A DNA stretch of 64,000 nt from Ammoniphilus sp. CFH 90114 (lineage in GTDB: Bacteria > Bacillota > Bacilli > Aneurinibacillales > RAOX-1): the NCBI RefSeq assembly GCF_004123195.1, contig NZ_SDLI01000006.1:124001-188000 (forward strand). The letters run 5' to 3'. Below are positions 7,983 through 17,405 of the stretch, one piece after another (position 1 is the first letter of the stretch; every line of letters begins with the position of its first letter). The notes beneath the pieces are model-generated. The model did not search any database. It had not been told where the DNA came from and saw only the letters and a list, made by a program, of their open reading frames with translations. The position numbers were made by a program, and so were the translations under genes.

Positions 7983-10271
7983 TTACGGTTTGTATATTTG
8001 GTTCATGACAACGGCTGCCGCGGCGCGAGTAAGAGGTTGATCTGGTCTAAAGGTCTGATCAGGATATCCTAGTATAATTTTTTCCTTTACTACGGCACCA
8101 ACTAGACCTTTATTGTTTATCTTTCTTTGATCCTTAAACTGAATAGCTGAAGGTGCTGCTTTTAGTTTTAGGAAGCGAGCCGTCATCACCGCCATTTCCT
8201 CGCGACTAATGGCTTGCTGAGGGCGAAAATGAGTGCCATATTCACTCTTCACAACAATGCCCTGGTCAATAGCGGTTGCAATGTAAGCGGAGGACCAACG
8301 GTCTGTCGTCACATCACTGAATGAGTTTTCTGCTTTTTTTAATGATATGTTCTTGGCCTGAATTAACATGGTTACGAACTGTTCTCTGGTCACAGTCTGA
8401 TCGGGCTTAAAGGTACCATCACTAAATCCATTGATAATCCCGTGGTTAGCCAAGTTTTCGATCGCTAGTTTAGCCCAATGATTTTGAATATCTTTAAATG
8501 TTTTTAGATCAATTTTAAAAGAACGGATGTAGTGACCATCTACGTATATGGAATACTCCTGATTGGCGTCAAGTCCTGAAAAGGTGATTTTTCTTTCTTT
8601 TGTTGTTTTTGAGTCAAAGAAAATCCCGTCTCTACGAAGAACAACTTCCACTAACCCATCCGTTCCAGTCCATACAAATTCAACCGCACCAGTGCCAACT
8701 TTCTTTACACTTAAATCACGAAGGTTCTTAATTTTATCCGTTCTTACCGTTCGAACATAATAGCCATCCAAGTAAACATCATATTCTGTATCGCGATCCA
8801 ATCCTTGAAATTTAGCCTTTCGATTAGAAGTAGACAGGGAATCGATTCGACGCCCATCCTTGAAGAGTTCAACGAATACGGTTCTAGTTGTACCGCTCCA
8901 AGACATGCTTATACTTGTGCTGGTTTTCTCATCAATAGAAAAGTCTTTTAGCTGATTTAAGTTTTTTAGCTGAAAACTACTTACCCATTTATCACTGATA
9001 AGAATTTTATATTGTGCTTCTTCATTTAAATCATAGAAAGTTGCACTCCGATTATTAGTGGATATAGAATCGACTTTTCTACTGTCTCGTATAAGGGTAA
9101 CTGGAACTGTACCTGATGTCCCGCTCCACGAAACCGTAACACTTGATGAATGGTTTTTATATAGACGAAGATCCTTGATCTGCGTATGTGAAAGTTGGGA
9201 AATGATGAAGGTCTTCACGTGATGTCCATTTAAGAATAATTTATATTCTGCATTTTTTTCTAGTTTTGAGTAGGTAGCTTTTCGATTGCTTGTTGTCGTG
9301 GATTGGATTAAAGAATTCCCTCTTTTTAATTCAGCCTTTACGTTTCCTGATGTCCCGTTCCAAGTAATGGTGACTTTGTTGTCACTTTCTTTATCTACAA
9401 TAAGGTCTGTAAATCGCGGGATGACCGTTACCGTACAAGTGGCTTTTTTCCCTCCATCTACGGTTGACACCGTGATGGTAGCTGTTCCAGCCTTTAGTGG
9501 GGTAACCACTCCCTTCGAATTCACTGATGCAATAGAGGGATTGCTAGTTTGCCACTGCACTTTCTTATTCGTTGCATCGGCTGGGTGGATTGTGGCTTTT
9601 AAGGTAGCTGTTTCACCATCTGCATGTAAAGTCAATTTTGTTTTATCTAACGTTATGGAATGCACGGGGAAATCAATAACCTTTATTTGACAAGTGGCGG
9701 TAAAGCCACCATCGACACTTGTAGCAACGATCGTCGCTGTGCCTATACCTATTGCTGTAACTTTTCCATTTTTATCGACCTTGGCAACATGAGAGTTGGT
9801 ACTGGTCCAGTTTACTTGTTGGTTTGTCGCATCTACAGGTTGGAAAACAGGCTTCAGAGTGACGTCTTCCTTTCCCCATGTGATTGTAACGTGGGTTTGG
9901 TTTAACGTTAATTTTTCTACCTTTTTTTCCTCTGGTATTACCGTCACCGAACAAACGGCTGTCAACCCACCTTCAACGGAAGAAACGATGATAGAGGCTG
10001 TCCCCGGGGCTAAGGCTTTCACTCTTCCCTTGTCATCAACCGTTGCCACGCCAGTAGAACTGGATGTCCACCGAACAGCCTGATTGGAATTAGAAGGTAA
10101 TACCGTTACCGAAAGCTTATCTGTTTCTTCTCCTACGGTTAGAGTAAGTTTAGATAGGTTAAGCGAAATGCTTGCAACAGGATCTTGTGAAGCAGAGGTA
10201 GTAAAAGGGTGGATGAGGATAAAACCAATCAACAACAGAACCTTGATAAAAGATGATACATTCATCGTCAT
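7983..10271 (-). CDS. Cell-surface protein: Big_2 Ig-like repeats, four tandem ~72-aa repeats, three SLH domains
   Basis: A secreted 762-residue wall protein. A signal peptide (about 1-27) is followed by three bacterial Ig-like group 2 domains (about 33-285; repeated [16 protein letters not shown]-type strands). Four tandem fibronectin-like units of about 72 residues follow (about 287-580), each beginning like KDLSI, with a W-x-G-T-S-G strand, an NRKATF strand and a terminal Y-x-hydrophobic-DGHY strand. Three SLH domains (about 585-760; [20 protein letters not shown]) end the protein. The C-terminal SLH triplet should anchor it non-covalently to the wall polymer and project the repeats as a stalk. 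The ATG follows AAGGAGG. It is monocistronic with its own terminator. Confidence 0.9.
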   Translation of the reverse strand: MTMNVSSFIKVLLLIGFILIHPFTTSASQDPVASISLNLSKLTLTVGEETDKLSVTVLPSNSNQAVRWTSSSTGVATVDDKGRVKALAPGTASIIVSSVEGGLTAVCSVTVIPEEKKVEKLTLNQTHVTITWGKEDVTLKPVFQPVDATNQQVNWTSTNSHVAKVDKNGKVTAIGIGTATIVATSVDGGFTATCQIKVIDFPVHSITLDKTKLTLHADGETATLKATIHPADATNKKVQWQTSNPSIASVNSKGVVTPLKAGTATITVSTVDGGKKATCTVTVIPRFTDLIVDKESDNKVTITWNGTSGNVKAELKRGNSLIQSTTTSNRKATYSKLEKNAEYKLFLNGHHVKTFIISQLSHTQIKDLRLYKNHSSSVTVSWSGTSGTVPVTLIRDSRKVDSISTNNRSATFYDLNEEAQYKILISDKWVSSFQLKNLNQLKDFSIDEKTSTSISMSWSGTTRTVFVELFKDGRRIDSLSTSNRKAKFQGLDRDTEYDVYLDGYYVRTVRTDKIKNLRDLSVKKVGTGAVEFVWTGTDGLVEVVLRRDGIFFDSKTTKERKITFSGLDANQEYSIYVDGHYIRSFKIDLKTFKDIQNHWAKLAIENLANHGIINGFSDGTFKPDQTVTREQFVTMLIQAKNISLKKAENSFSDVTTDRWSSAYIATAIDQGIVVKSEYGTHFRPQQAISREEMAVMTARFLKLKAAPSAIQFKDQRKINNKGLVGAVVKEKIILGYPDQTFRPDQPLTRAAAAVVMNQIYKP

Positions 10272-10414
10272 AACGCTTCCTCCTTTTTGATTTCCAACCG
10301 GTTCTGATTGTTTGACGCTGGAATGATATGGGAAGTTTCATTAACTGGTAAAAATAGGTAGTCGATCCTATATGCGGTTTAGGCCTTTCCTACTTTAGGG
10401 GGAGGTGAATGAAG

Positions 10415-10459
10415 ATGATCCTCTTTTTACCAACATATACATTGTTTGTTCTTAATTGA
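10415..10459 (+). CDS. Possible 14-residue leader peptide upstream of the alkaline phosphatase gene
   Basis: An ATG at 10415 lies 6 nt after an almost ideal GGGGGAGGTGA ribosome binding site (about 10398-10408) and opens a 14-codon frame (MILFLPTYTLFVLN) ending at TGA 10457. The binding site is too good to ignore, but the frame is too short to trust. It could be a regulatory leader peptide or an RNA feature of the phosphatase leader. Confidence 0.3.
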   Translation: MILFLPTYTLFVLN

Positions 10460-10522
10460 ATAACAAATACTATCCATTGAAGTCACATCTATACAATACT
10501 TGATACTCAATGGAGGAAAATG

Positions 10523-12685
10523 ATGAGAAAAAGAATCTTAAACGGGGTTCTGGCTGCTTTATTGACTCTCAGTATGGTGGGTTGCGGAACGGCTACACCC
10601 AGATCAAATGTACAACAATCAGAATCGATGAATCCTCAGACAAAGAATACAAATCAAGGACCAGAGCAAGGTCAATATTCTATGGATCAACAAGCCGGAA
10701 ACAGAGCCACGAATGATCTGGGTCCAGATCCTGTGCAACGCGGAACCAGGCAAACGTCATTTCGAGACAGTGAGAATCTAGATGATAATACACAACAGAA
10801 TTTGTCCATAAACAACAATGGACGTAATGCTAATCAAACAGCGAATATTACCGCGGCAAAACAACCAAAAAATGTGATCGTGCTCATTGGTGATGGTATG
10901 GGCATAGGTCAAATGGAAGTAGCTCGCTTGTTCGAGCATGGAAAAGAAGGACGACTTTTTATCCAGAGCCTTCCTCATGTTGCTCTCTCCCAAACCTACT
11001 CTGCTGATAATAATGTTACGGACTCTGCGGCTGCCGCTACCGCCTTAGGTACGGCAACCAAAACAAAAAATACGATGATTGGTGTTACCCCTGATGGAAA
11101 GCCGATTGATAGCATCTTAGAGGTCTTCCAGATGGCAGGGAAAAAGGTGGGAATCGTCTCCACCAATACGGCAACGGATGCTACCCCTGCAGGTTTTACA
11201 GCTAAGGTATTGAGTCGAGCTGGACAAGAGGAGATTGCCAAACAGTTATTCCGGGGACAGGTGGATGTCATCCTTGGTGGAGGAAGAAGTTATTTTACGG
11301 CCGAGAGACAAAACGGCGTGGATCTTATCCAAAAATTTAAAGATCAAGGGTATACTTATGTAACCAATCGAAGTGAGTTGCAGGCAGCAACGGGTGATAA
11401 ATTATTAGGGTTATTTCATGATTCTTTTATGAACTATGTCATCGATCGCGATGAGTTGAATAGCAACGAACCGACGCTCAAGGATATGACAGCAAAAACG
11501 ATTGAACTTCTATCCAAAGGGGATCAAGGATTTTTTGCCATGATCGAGGGAGCTCGTATTGATCACGCTTCCCATGCAGTGGACTTTACGAGTATCTGGA
11601 AAGAAACGATTGATTTTGATAATGCCGTAAGGTATGCAGTGGATTGGGCAAGACAGAATGGAGACACTCTCGTTGTCGCTCTTGCTGATCATGAGACCAT
11701 GGGGATTGCGGCTTCTGAACCGATGGATATTAATAAACTAAAATCCATTCCTGTGACACCAGAATATATGGCTGCCCAATTAGTCGTAGACACGGCAACA
11801 AACAATTCTTACACCGCGAACAGTGTACGTGATGTTTTTAAGCGATATGCTAACATTGATCTGTCTGATGCACAAATCGCTGAATTTAATGGAAGAATTG
11901 TTGATGCACAAGGGAAGATTCTTCCCTCGTTTAAGATCGGTTGGGAAATAGGAAGTATCATTGCTGATCGTCACCATGCGGCGGCGATGAATACTGAGAT
12001 ACGTTCCTTAAGTGGTACCGGTGGGCACTCCGGTAACATGGTTCCGATCTTTGCTTATGGCGTTGGGGCTGAAAATTTTAACGGTGTTATAGACAATACG
12101 GATGTCCCTAAGATGATTTCTTCCATATCAGGTGTAGGCTTGCAGACGATTAAGGTCTTCGTAGGAACAGAGCGAGTAAGGTTTGCGGTTCAGCCGACGA
12201 TTACAGGGGGAAGAACACTGGTCCCGATTCGCGAGATCTCCGAAGCGTTGGGTGCGACTGTAGATTGGAATGAAGCAACCAGAACGGTGTCCATCCGGAA
12301 GCAAGATACAACCGTTAGCTTGGTTATTGGTCAGAGTCAGGCTACACGAAATGGCGATACTCTAACACTTGATGTACCTGCTCAAGTGATGAAAGGTCGT
12401 ACGATGCTTCCTCTTCGTTTTGTAGGGGAAGCGCTAGGGTCCGATGTAGGTTGGGATGAAACAACCAGGACGATCACCATCACAGCACCGGCTGCGGCCC
12501 CGGCAGATGAGGCTCCAGCAACTCCTGCCCAACCGCCAGCTCCCGCAGAGCCTGCGGCACCGCAACAACCTGCAGCATCTGAACAACCAGCAACACCTAC
12601 AGAACCGGTGACACCAACAGAGCCTGTAACACCTGTTGAGCCAACTCCTGGAGATACTGAAACACCGGTTGCACCTGCTAGCTAG
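10523..12685 (+). CDS. Alkaline phosphatase lipoprotein with C-terminal copper-amine-oxidase-like stalk domain
   Basis: A 720-residue exported phosphomonoesterase. It has a lipoprotein-type signal (lipobox SMVGC, about residues 16-20), a low-complexity linker to about 110, and then the alkaline phosphatase domain (about 114-540). This begins VIVLIGDGMGIGQ with a metal Asp, followed by the nucleophile region TDSAAAATALGTATKTKN and metal-binding GARIDHASHA and ALADHETMG. A copper-amine-oxidase N-terminal-like stalk domain follows (about 555-660; GRTLVPIREISEALGATVDW, then GRTMLPLRFVGEALGSDVGW). The tail of about 60 residues is rich in Pro, Ala, Glu and Thr. The second of two adjacent ATGs (10523) is preferred for spacing to GGAGG. 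The gene has its own terminator. Confidence 0.9.
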   Translation: MRKRILNGVLAALLTLSMVGCGTATPRSNVQQSESMNPQTKNTNQGPEQGQYSMDQQAGNRATNDLGPDPVQRGTRQTSFRDSENLDDNTQQNLSINNNGRNANQTANITAAKQPKNVIVLIGDGMGIGQMEVARLFEHGKEGRLFIQSLPHVALSQTYSADNNVTDSAAAATALGTATKTKNTMIGVTPDGKPIDSILEVFQMAGKKVGIVSTNTATDATPAGFTAKVLSRAGQEEIAKQLFRGQVDVILGGGRSYFTAERQNGVDLIQKFKDQGYTYVTNRSELQAATGDKLLGLFHDSFMNYVIDRDELNSNEPTLKDMTAKTIELLSKGDQGFFAMIEGARIDHASHAVDFTSIWKETIDFDNAVRYAVDWARQNGDTLVVALADHETMGIAASEPMDINKLKSIPVTPEYMAAQLVVDTATNNSYTANSVRDVFKRYANIDLSDAQIAEFNGRIVDAQGKILPSFKIGWEIGSIIADRHHAAAMNTEIRSLSGTGGHSGNMVPIFAYGVGAENFNGVIDNTDVPKMISSISGVGLQTIKVFVGTERVRFAVQPTITGGRTLVPIREISEALGATVDWNEATRTVSIRKQDTTVSLVIGQSQATRNGDTLTLDVPAQVMKGRTMLPLRFVGEALGSDVGWDETTRTITITAPAAAPADEAPATPAQPPAPAEPAAPQQPAASEQPATPTEPVTPTEPVTPVEPTPGDTETPVAPAS

Positions 12686-12695
12686 GATTAAATGA

Positions 12696-12725
12696 AACAG
12701 AGCACCCAGTTGGTGCTCTGTTTTC
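12696..12725 (+). terminator. Intrinsic terminator of the alkaline phosphatase gene
   Basis: AACAGAGCACC-CAGTT-GGTGCTCTG followed by TTTT. Confidence 0.9.
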
Positions 12726-12741
12726 TTCTATTGGATGATGA

Positions 12742-13851
12742 TTAGTAACAGTAAGAAACCTGGATCCGTATAAACTGATCCTCATCAACTACAGCATGGC
12801 AATACGGAGGAATCCAAGTTGTCGAATCAGCTTGGACAACAATGGCTGGTCCGTACAATGCTGTTCCTGTAAACAGTTTTTCTCGATCATAAAAGGATAC
12901 TTCCATATTGGTAAGCCTATCTTCTATACAAAATAAACATTCAGATCGCTCGAGTAATGCGTCGGACGCAGCATTTCTTTCATGTAGGCGAGGCTCGTTC
13001 TCTTTCAACCAACGGGATATGGTTTCATTCATGTGGAAGCCTAAACTTGGAAAGCGAGGTACGAGGACTTCAGGTATCCCAAGATTCTGAGCTATCTCTA
13101 CGGCGTGAAGGGGGCCCATCCCACCACAGGCGACTAAGTTAGTTTCCTCAGCCACCAGGTTATGTTGATTGAGGATATTTAGTAGTGAAGCGCTCACTGA
13201 ATGATTAATTTGACTAATAATATGGTTGGCTGTTCCGAAGGGATCTTGTTCCCTGTGGGATGATAGACGGTTTATCGCTCCATAGGCTTCATTCTTTGAT
13301 AAGGCAAGATTATCACCAAGAAAATGAAAAGGAAATAAACGTCCCAGTAACACATGAGCATCTAGAACGGTAGCTTGCGTTCCCCCTTGCCCAAAACTTG
13401 CTGGACCTGGGTAATAACTGATAAATGAAGAATCAAAGGCAAACCATTCGTTCTCTGGGGACGTAATGATGCTTCCACCCCCGATTTGGCTCAACTCCGT
13501 TAAGGCTGACGTGCCCTCTATAGAAATCGTACTCGCGCCCATACTGAACAGGATTAAGTTTCTCTGATCATGAGTAAAGTTATCTGACATTTGTTCAGGA
13601 TCCGTCATTTTAGCATGAGGAAAAAGTCGTGATAAATCTTCCAATGAGTCTATCATAGTTGCTCCGTAAATCACCTCACGAATGTCTGAGGGAACAAAAC
13701 CGTAATGCTCACACAAGGTTTTAAGCCGTCCTACCCCATATGCGTGGCTAGAAGATGAAGGGTGACGGTGTAACCGTACGGCTCTATCTTCAGTATTAAT
13801 AAAAACGTATTTATCAAACGTACTGCCTAGATCGATTCCTAAAATCATCAT
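12742..13851 (-). CDS. Compact hydantoinase/oxoprolinase (HyuA) superfamily protein
   Basis: About 369 residues with ASKHA-fold ATPase motifs of the HyuA/N-methylhydantoinase A family: N-terminal phosphate 1 MMILGIDLGSTFDK, the diagnostic GPASFGQGGTQATVLDAHVLLGR-type segment, VACGGMGPLHAVEIAQNLGI, and a C-terminal GPAIVVQADSTTWIPPY. HyuA subunits are normally near 700 residues, so this is about half length and lacks much of the N-terminal domain. Its reaction cannot be inferred. The frame opens at a TTG upstream, but GGAGGGGGAAAG points to ATG 13851. It lies downstream of a class II aldolase gene and is separated from it by a terminator. Confidence 0.75.
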   Translation of the reverse strand: MMILGIDLGSTFDKYVFINTEDRAVRLHRHPSSSSHAYGVGRLKTLCEHYGFVPSDIREVIYGATMIDSLEDLSRLFPHAKMTDPEQMSDNFTHDQRNLILFSMGASTISIEGTSALTELSQIGGGSIITSPENEWFAFDSSFISYYPGPASFGQGGTQATVLDAHVLLGRLFPFHFLGDNLALSKNEAYGAINRLSSHREQDPFGTANHIISQINHSVSASLLNILNQHNLVAEETNLVACGGMGPLHAVEIAQNLGIPEVLVPRFPSLGFHMNETISRWLKENEPRLHERNAASDALLERSECLFCIEDRLTNMEVSFYDREKLFTGTALYGPAIVVQADSTTWIPPYCHAVVDEDQFIRIQVSYCY

Positions 13852-13933
13852 GAGGCTTTCCCCCTCCAAATTCTATATAGCTAACACCATACTTACTCGA
13901 ATGGTCTGGGGTTTATACTCTTCGTTAATAAAT

Positions 13934-13965
13934 GAAAAAAGAGAAGCGACTAATCGTTTCTCTTT
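13934..13965 (-). terminator. Terminator overlapping the aldolase stop codon
   Basis: The hairpin AGAGAAACGA / TCGCTTCTCT has the TAG stop codon in its 4-nt loop and is followed by TTTTTT on the minus strand. Confidence 0.75.
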
Positions 13966-14609
13966 GTGCTCATTTGTCCGTAGCTTTTGAATTTTTCTGC
14001 CAAGATTTTCATCTCTTCATCAGGGATGATGACCGGTTCTCCAATGCTCTTTGCACGATAATAGACTTCTGCAGAAAACTCAATTTCTTCTGCAATATTA
14101 AAGGCATTCACAATATCGAATCCACCTGCTAACAGGCCGTGGTTTGCGAGTAATACCGCATACCGGTCTATCATAGCTTCAAAGGCGTATTCAGCCAGTT
14201 CAGTTGTCCCAAAGGTAGCATACTTCGCACAGCGCACATTGTACCCTGCGTAGGCAACTAGATAGGAGGCCGCAGGCAATTCCCACTGCAAAGCGGAGAT
14301 GGTTGTCGCAAATGGGGAATGCGTGTGAACAATAGCATTAACATCTTCTCTCTTTTTATAGAAGATACTATGCATCTCAAGTTCGCTTGAGGGCTTTCGA
14401 GCACCGTCAACAATCTCTCCTGCTAGGTTTAGAACGACAACATCTTCAGGTTCTGTCTGAAAATAGTCTAGTCCGCTTGGGCTTATAGCCATGAGTCCTT
14501 CCTCACGGTTAAAAATACTAATATTCCCCCCTGTCCCTTTGGTTAAGCCCGCCTGAATCAGTTTTTTTCCATATTCTACGATGTGCTCTCTTTCCTTTTT
14601 TAGTAACAT
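13950..14609 (-). CDS. Class II aldolase/adducin family protein (L-fuculose-phosphate aldolase-like)
   Basis: A cytosolic zinc aldolase of 219 residues, the usual FucA length. It has the phosphate-binding GNISI motif near residue 29, catalytic Glu and Lys in PSSELEMHSIFYKKR, zinc ligands in IVHTHSP, and the C-terminal third His in LLANHGLLAGG. The family splits phosphorylated sugars such as fuculose-1-phosphate or ribulose-1-phosphate to DHAP and an aldehyde, or acts in methionine salvage; substrate unknown. The DinB-type gene lies 47 nt upstream and may be cotranscribed. A hairpin overlapping its own stop ends the unit. Confidence 0.88.
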   Translation of the reverse strand: MLLKKEREHIVEYGKKLIQAGLTKGTGGNISIFNREEGLMAISPSGLDYFQTEPEDVVVLNLAGEIVDGARKPSSELEMHSIFYKKREDVNAIVHTHSPFATTISALQWELPAASYLVAYAGYNVRCAKYATFGTTELAEYAFEAMIDRYAVLLANHGLLAGGFDIVNAFNIAEEIEFSAEVYYRAKSIGEPVIIPDEEMKILAEKFKSYGQMSTKRND

Positions 14610-14656
14610 GATTTACATCTTCTCCTTTTTATACCAGTAAAAGAACTAATAGTAAC

Positions 14657-15178
14657 CTACCATCCCATTTTCTCTTTTATTGAAGTAATGTGAGCAATAT
14701 GATGACGACCATGCCATGCATATAATCCTATGTTAACCTTAAGACTGATCCTGCCTGTATCCGGGTGATGAAATGTACGATTAAGCTCAACTTTGTTAAG
14801 AGAACGAAGAAGGATCACCCATCGTTTATGTAGGGCATCCAACAGATCTAATGAAACTAGGATGCTGGTTGTAGAATCATGAAGTTCCGCCCATCGGTCT
14901 TCGGCATAGGGTTTAATTGTCGGTACATCCTCTGTCAACGCTAGTTTAAATCTCACGTAGCTATTAACATGGCTGTCAGCTAGATGATGAACGACTTGTC
15001 TGATCGTCCAGCCTCCTGGTCGGTAAGGAGTGCTTAGTTGTTCATCGGACAAATGGATCACCGTCTCTCGTAAACGAGCAGGAGCGGCTTCAATCTCATC
15101 TATCCAGACTTGCAGTTGCTTATCTGTTACCTCTTCCTCATATGAATAGTGTCCAACAGGATATCTCACATCCATCAT
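14657..15178 (-). CDS. DinB-family metal-dependent hydrolase / YfiT-type bacillithiol transferase
   Basis: A 173-residue four-helix-bundle protein of the DinB/YfiT superfamily, close to the B. subtilis YfiT length. The start MDVRYPVGHY and WIDEIEAAPARLRETV are typical of YfiT. The metal ligands are visible as HHLADSH (about 70-76) and HGRHHIAHI near the C-terminus. Family members act as bacillithiol S-transferases in detoxification of electrophiles or antibiotics, using Ni or Zn. Two adjacent ATGs (15178, 15175) are possible starts. Confidence 0.85.
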   Translation of the reverse strand: MMDVRYPVGHYSYEEEVTDKQLQVWIDEIEAAPARLRETVIHLSDEQLSTPYRPGGWTIRQVVHHLADSHVNSYVRFKLALTEDVPTIKPYAEDRWAELHDSTTSILVSLDLLDALHKRWVILLRSLNKVELNRTFHHPDTGRISLKVNIGLYAWHGRHHIAHITSIKEKMGW

Positions 15179-15249
15179 TTCCTTCTCTCCCCTTCAATAT
15201 GTTTCCTCTCTTTATTCTTCTTTATCGCTATCCATATTTCCTACTCTTC

Positions 15250-15278
15250 TTGACCCAAATAGTCAACTTTAATTTAAT
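15250..15278 (+). promoter_or_regulatory. Candidate sigma-A promoter of the M29 aminopeptidase gene
   Basis: TTGACC (15250-15255) and TTTAAT (15273-15278) have 17-nt spacing in an AT-rich region, 52 nt before the start codon. The -10 match is moderate. Confidence 0.4.
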
Positions 15279-15330
15279 TAAAATAAATGTTAACATGGAT
15301 AGGTATCCATAATTTTCCTAGGGGGTTCTT

Positions 15331-16560
15331 ATGATCGATTTTGAAACTATGATAGACCGATATGCTCAGTTAGCTGTAAAAGTGGGAGTGAACATCCAAG
15401 CAGGTCAGACTCTAGTAATAACTTCTCCTTTAGCTTCTGCAGATTTCGTTAGGAAAATTGCTCGTAAGGCTTATGAAGCAGGAGCTAAACATGTACATAC
15501 TGAATGGACAGATGATGAACTAACGCGGATAAAATATGATCTTGCCCCTGATGAAGCATTCTTGGAATTTCCAATGTGGAGAGCAAAGGGATTTGAAGAA
15601 ATGGCTGAGAACAATGCAGCTTTCCTTTCGATTGTTGCAGCAAATCCTGATCTATTAAAAGGGGTAAATCCAGAGAGAATTGCAATGATGAACAAGACAA
15701 CCGGACAAGCCATGAATAAGTTTCGAAGTTATGCGATGTCAGATAAGGTAAGTTGGTCTGTGATAGCCGTCCCTTCCCCTGCCTGGGCGGCAAAAGTATT
15801 TCCAGATCTACCGCAACAAGAGCAAATGCAAGCTCTATGGCAAGCCATATTCGAGACTACCCGAATAACAACGAATGATCCGGTAAAAGCCTGGCAAAAT
15901 CATAACGATCTTCTTAATGCCAAAGCAGCGATGCTCAATGATAAAAGATACCGCTACTTGCATTATGAAGCACCAGGGACGAACCTTACGATTGAGCTGC
16001 CTTCCGCTCATATCTGGGTGGGTGCGGGAAGCCATAACGAGAAAGGGACTCCTTTTATGGCCAACATGCCTACAGAGGAAGTTTTTACAACTCCCCTAAA
16101 ACATGGGGTTAATGGAACCGTGAGAAGTACTAAGCCTTTGAGTTATAGCGGAAATTTAATAGAGGAATTTACACTGACCTTTGAACAAGGAAGGATTGTA
16201 GATTTTACAGCGGAAAAGGGATACGAAGTCCTCAAACGCCTGATTGAGACGGATGAAGGGTCCCATTACCTAGGAGAAATTGCCCTAGTGCCAAATGATT
16301 CCCCCATTTCAAAAACAAACTTAATTTTCTTTAATACTTTATTTGATGAGAATGCTTCAAACCATTTAGCTATCGGTAATTCTTATGCCTTTTGCTTAGA
16401 AGGTGGCAAGACAATGAGTAAAGAAGAGTTAGAAGAACATGGGTTAAACAGTAGCCTTACTCACGTGGATTTCATGATTGGCTCTGAACACATGAACATT
16501 GATGGCGAAACGGCTGATGGTAAACGTGAACCTATCTTCCGAAATGGAAATTGGGCGTGA
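15331..16560 (+). CDS. Thermophilic-type (M29) metalloaminopeptidase
   Basis: A cytosolic leucyl aminopeptidase of 409 residues, the exact size class of AmpS/PepS/aminopeptidase T (M29). The C-terminal two-metal site is visible: the GTPFMANMPTEEVFTTP Glu ligand near 250, then EEFTLTFEQG, GEIALVPNDSPIS, and HLAIGNSYAFCLEGG with catalytic His and Tyr, followed by HVDFMIG with His/Asp ligands. It acts in general peptide turnover, using Co, Zn or Mn. It is monocistronic, has a GGGGG-type binding site, and ends in a long bidirectional terminator. Confidence 0.93.
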   Translation: MIDFETMIDRYAQLAVKVGVNIQAGQTLVITSPLASADFVRKIARKAYEAGAKHVHTEWTDDELTRIKYDLAPDEAFLEFPMWRAKGFEEMAENNAAFLSIVAANPDLLKGVNPERIAMMNKTTGQAMNKFRSYAMSDKVSWSVIAVPSPAWAAKVFPDLPQQEQMQALWQAIFETTRITTNDPVKAWQNHNDLLNAKAAMLNDKRYRYLHYEAPGTNLTIELPSAHIWVGAGSHNEKGTPFMANMPTEEVFTTPLKHGVNGTVRSTKPLSYSGNLIEEFTLTFEQGRIVDFTAEKGYEVLKRLIETDEGSHYLGEIALVPNDSPISKTNLIFFNTLFDENASNHLAIGNSYAFCLEGGKTMSKEELEEHGLNSSLTHVDFMIGSEHMNIDGETADGKREPIFRNGNWA

Positions 16561-16604
16561 GTAATTTCGCTGCATCATAATCATAATCGTACATATTGTA
16601 CAAA

Positions 16605-16648
16605 CAAAAGAAGAGAGCCACGCTCGTGAACTCTCTTCTTTTGCTTTT
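16605..16648. terminator. Intrinsic terminator after the aminopeptidase gene
   Basis: A perfect 13-bp stem CAAAAGAAGAGAG / CTCTCTTCTTTTG with a 13-nt loop, followed by CTTTT. Confidence 0.85.
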
Positions 16649-16880
16649 GATCTATTGGATCACGTCCGTTTACAGAGTCCTCTCTAAGACTTGATCTCAC
16701 TCGATGCATTATTAACTTTTCTTTAGCCATAATAAGTCTGTCCTCCAGTTCCCGCTATTACTGGCGGTCACAGTCAAGGCCAATTCCATTCCATTACAGG
16801 TGGTGTGATGCATGTCCATTGTTCCCACCGAATATTGGCGCAGAAATGTTTTCTTGAGAGAAGAAGAATCTCATTCAACA
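16649..16880. other. Intergenic stretch with no recognised gene
   Basis: The 335-nt gap between the aminopeptidase gene and the Gln-rich protein gene contains the terminator above and otherwise no convincing ORF, hairpin or promoter. The Gln-rich frame is open from 16812, but its start is placed at 16896 by ribosome binding site strength. Confidence 0.5.
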
Positions 16881-16895
16881 AAGGAGGCGTTCTTA

Positions 16896-17327
16896 TTGAC
16901 AAAGAACAAAACAGAACAAATCGCAGAAGCAGTAGCTAAAGAAGAAATTGCAGAAGAGCTGGTACCGTTACGCAATCAATTGAACCAAATGCAAAGCACT
17001 CTTAGTCAATTACAAACATCTCAAACAACAGGGACAACAGGGACTAGTCAAAATCAAGCACAGGCTAACCAACTGTTGACGCAAATGAACCAATTTGCCA
17101 ATCAGATTCAAAACCAACAGCAACAATCCTTCGAACAATTGCAATCTAATATTCAGCAAGCCGCTCAAGTTCTAAACCAAGCCAGTCAGGCAGTTCAATC
17201 TGTTGAGATGCTATCTCAAATGAATCAGCTGATTTCTCAGTCTCAAAACCAGCTTCAATCTATTAGTCAGCAACAACAAAATAATCAAACCATGCAACAA
17301 AATGGTTCAACGAACTATTACCAGTAA
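16896..17327 (+). CDS. Gln/Asn-rich coiled-coil protein
   Basis: A 143-residue protein. It has a short charged helix (TEQIAEAVAKEEIAEELVPL) and then a long Gln/Asn/Ser-rich region that looks helical (NQLNQMQSTLSQLQ, NQFANQIQNQQQQ). There is no signal peptide or enzyme motif. The start is taken as TTG 16896 because AAAGGAGG lies 8 nt before it; the same frame opens at an ATG 28 codons earlier that lacks a binding site. The composition resembles small spore-coat-associated proteins, but the function is not recognised. Confidence 0.7.
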   Translation: MTKNKTEQIAEAVAKEEIAEELVPLRNQLNQMQSTLSQLQTSQTTGTTGTSQNQAQANQLLTQMNQFANQIQNQQQQSFEQLQSNIQQAAQVLNQASQAVQSVEMLSQMNQLISQSQNQLQSISQQQQNNQTMQQNGSTNYYQ

Positions 17328-17335
17328 GTATAAAT

Positions 17336-17369
17336 AAAGAAAGACGCCCATCACAGGGCGCCTTTCTTT
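17336..17369. terminator. Intrinsic terminator, bidirectional
   Basis: AAAGAAAG-A-CGCCC / GGGCG-C-CTTTCTTT with loop ATCACA. It lies between the Gln-rich gene and the convergent CAP gene. Confidence 0.85.
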
Positions 17370-17405
17370 ACTATATAAAATAGATCATTCGACCGACTTA
17401 ACTGA

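Noticed and set aside
9286-9690. 134-codon plus-strand ORF in the surface-protein region
   Set aside because: It is antisense to the Big_2 repeats of the minus-strand surface protein, with no ribosome binding site.
10440-10500. Pho box upstream of the alkaline phosphatase gene
   Set aside because: Only single weak TTAACA-like hexamers are seen, without the regular direct repeats that PhoP needs.
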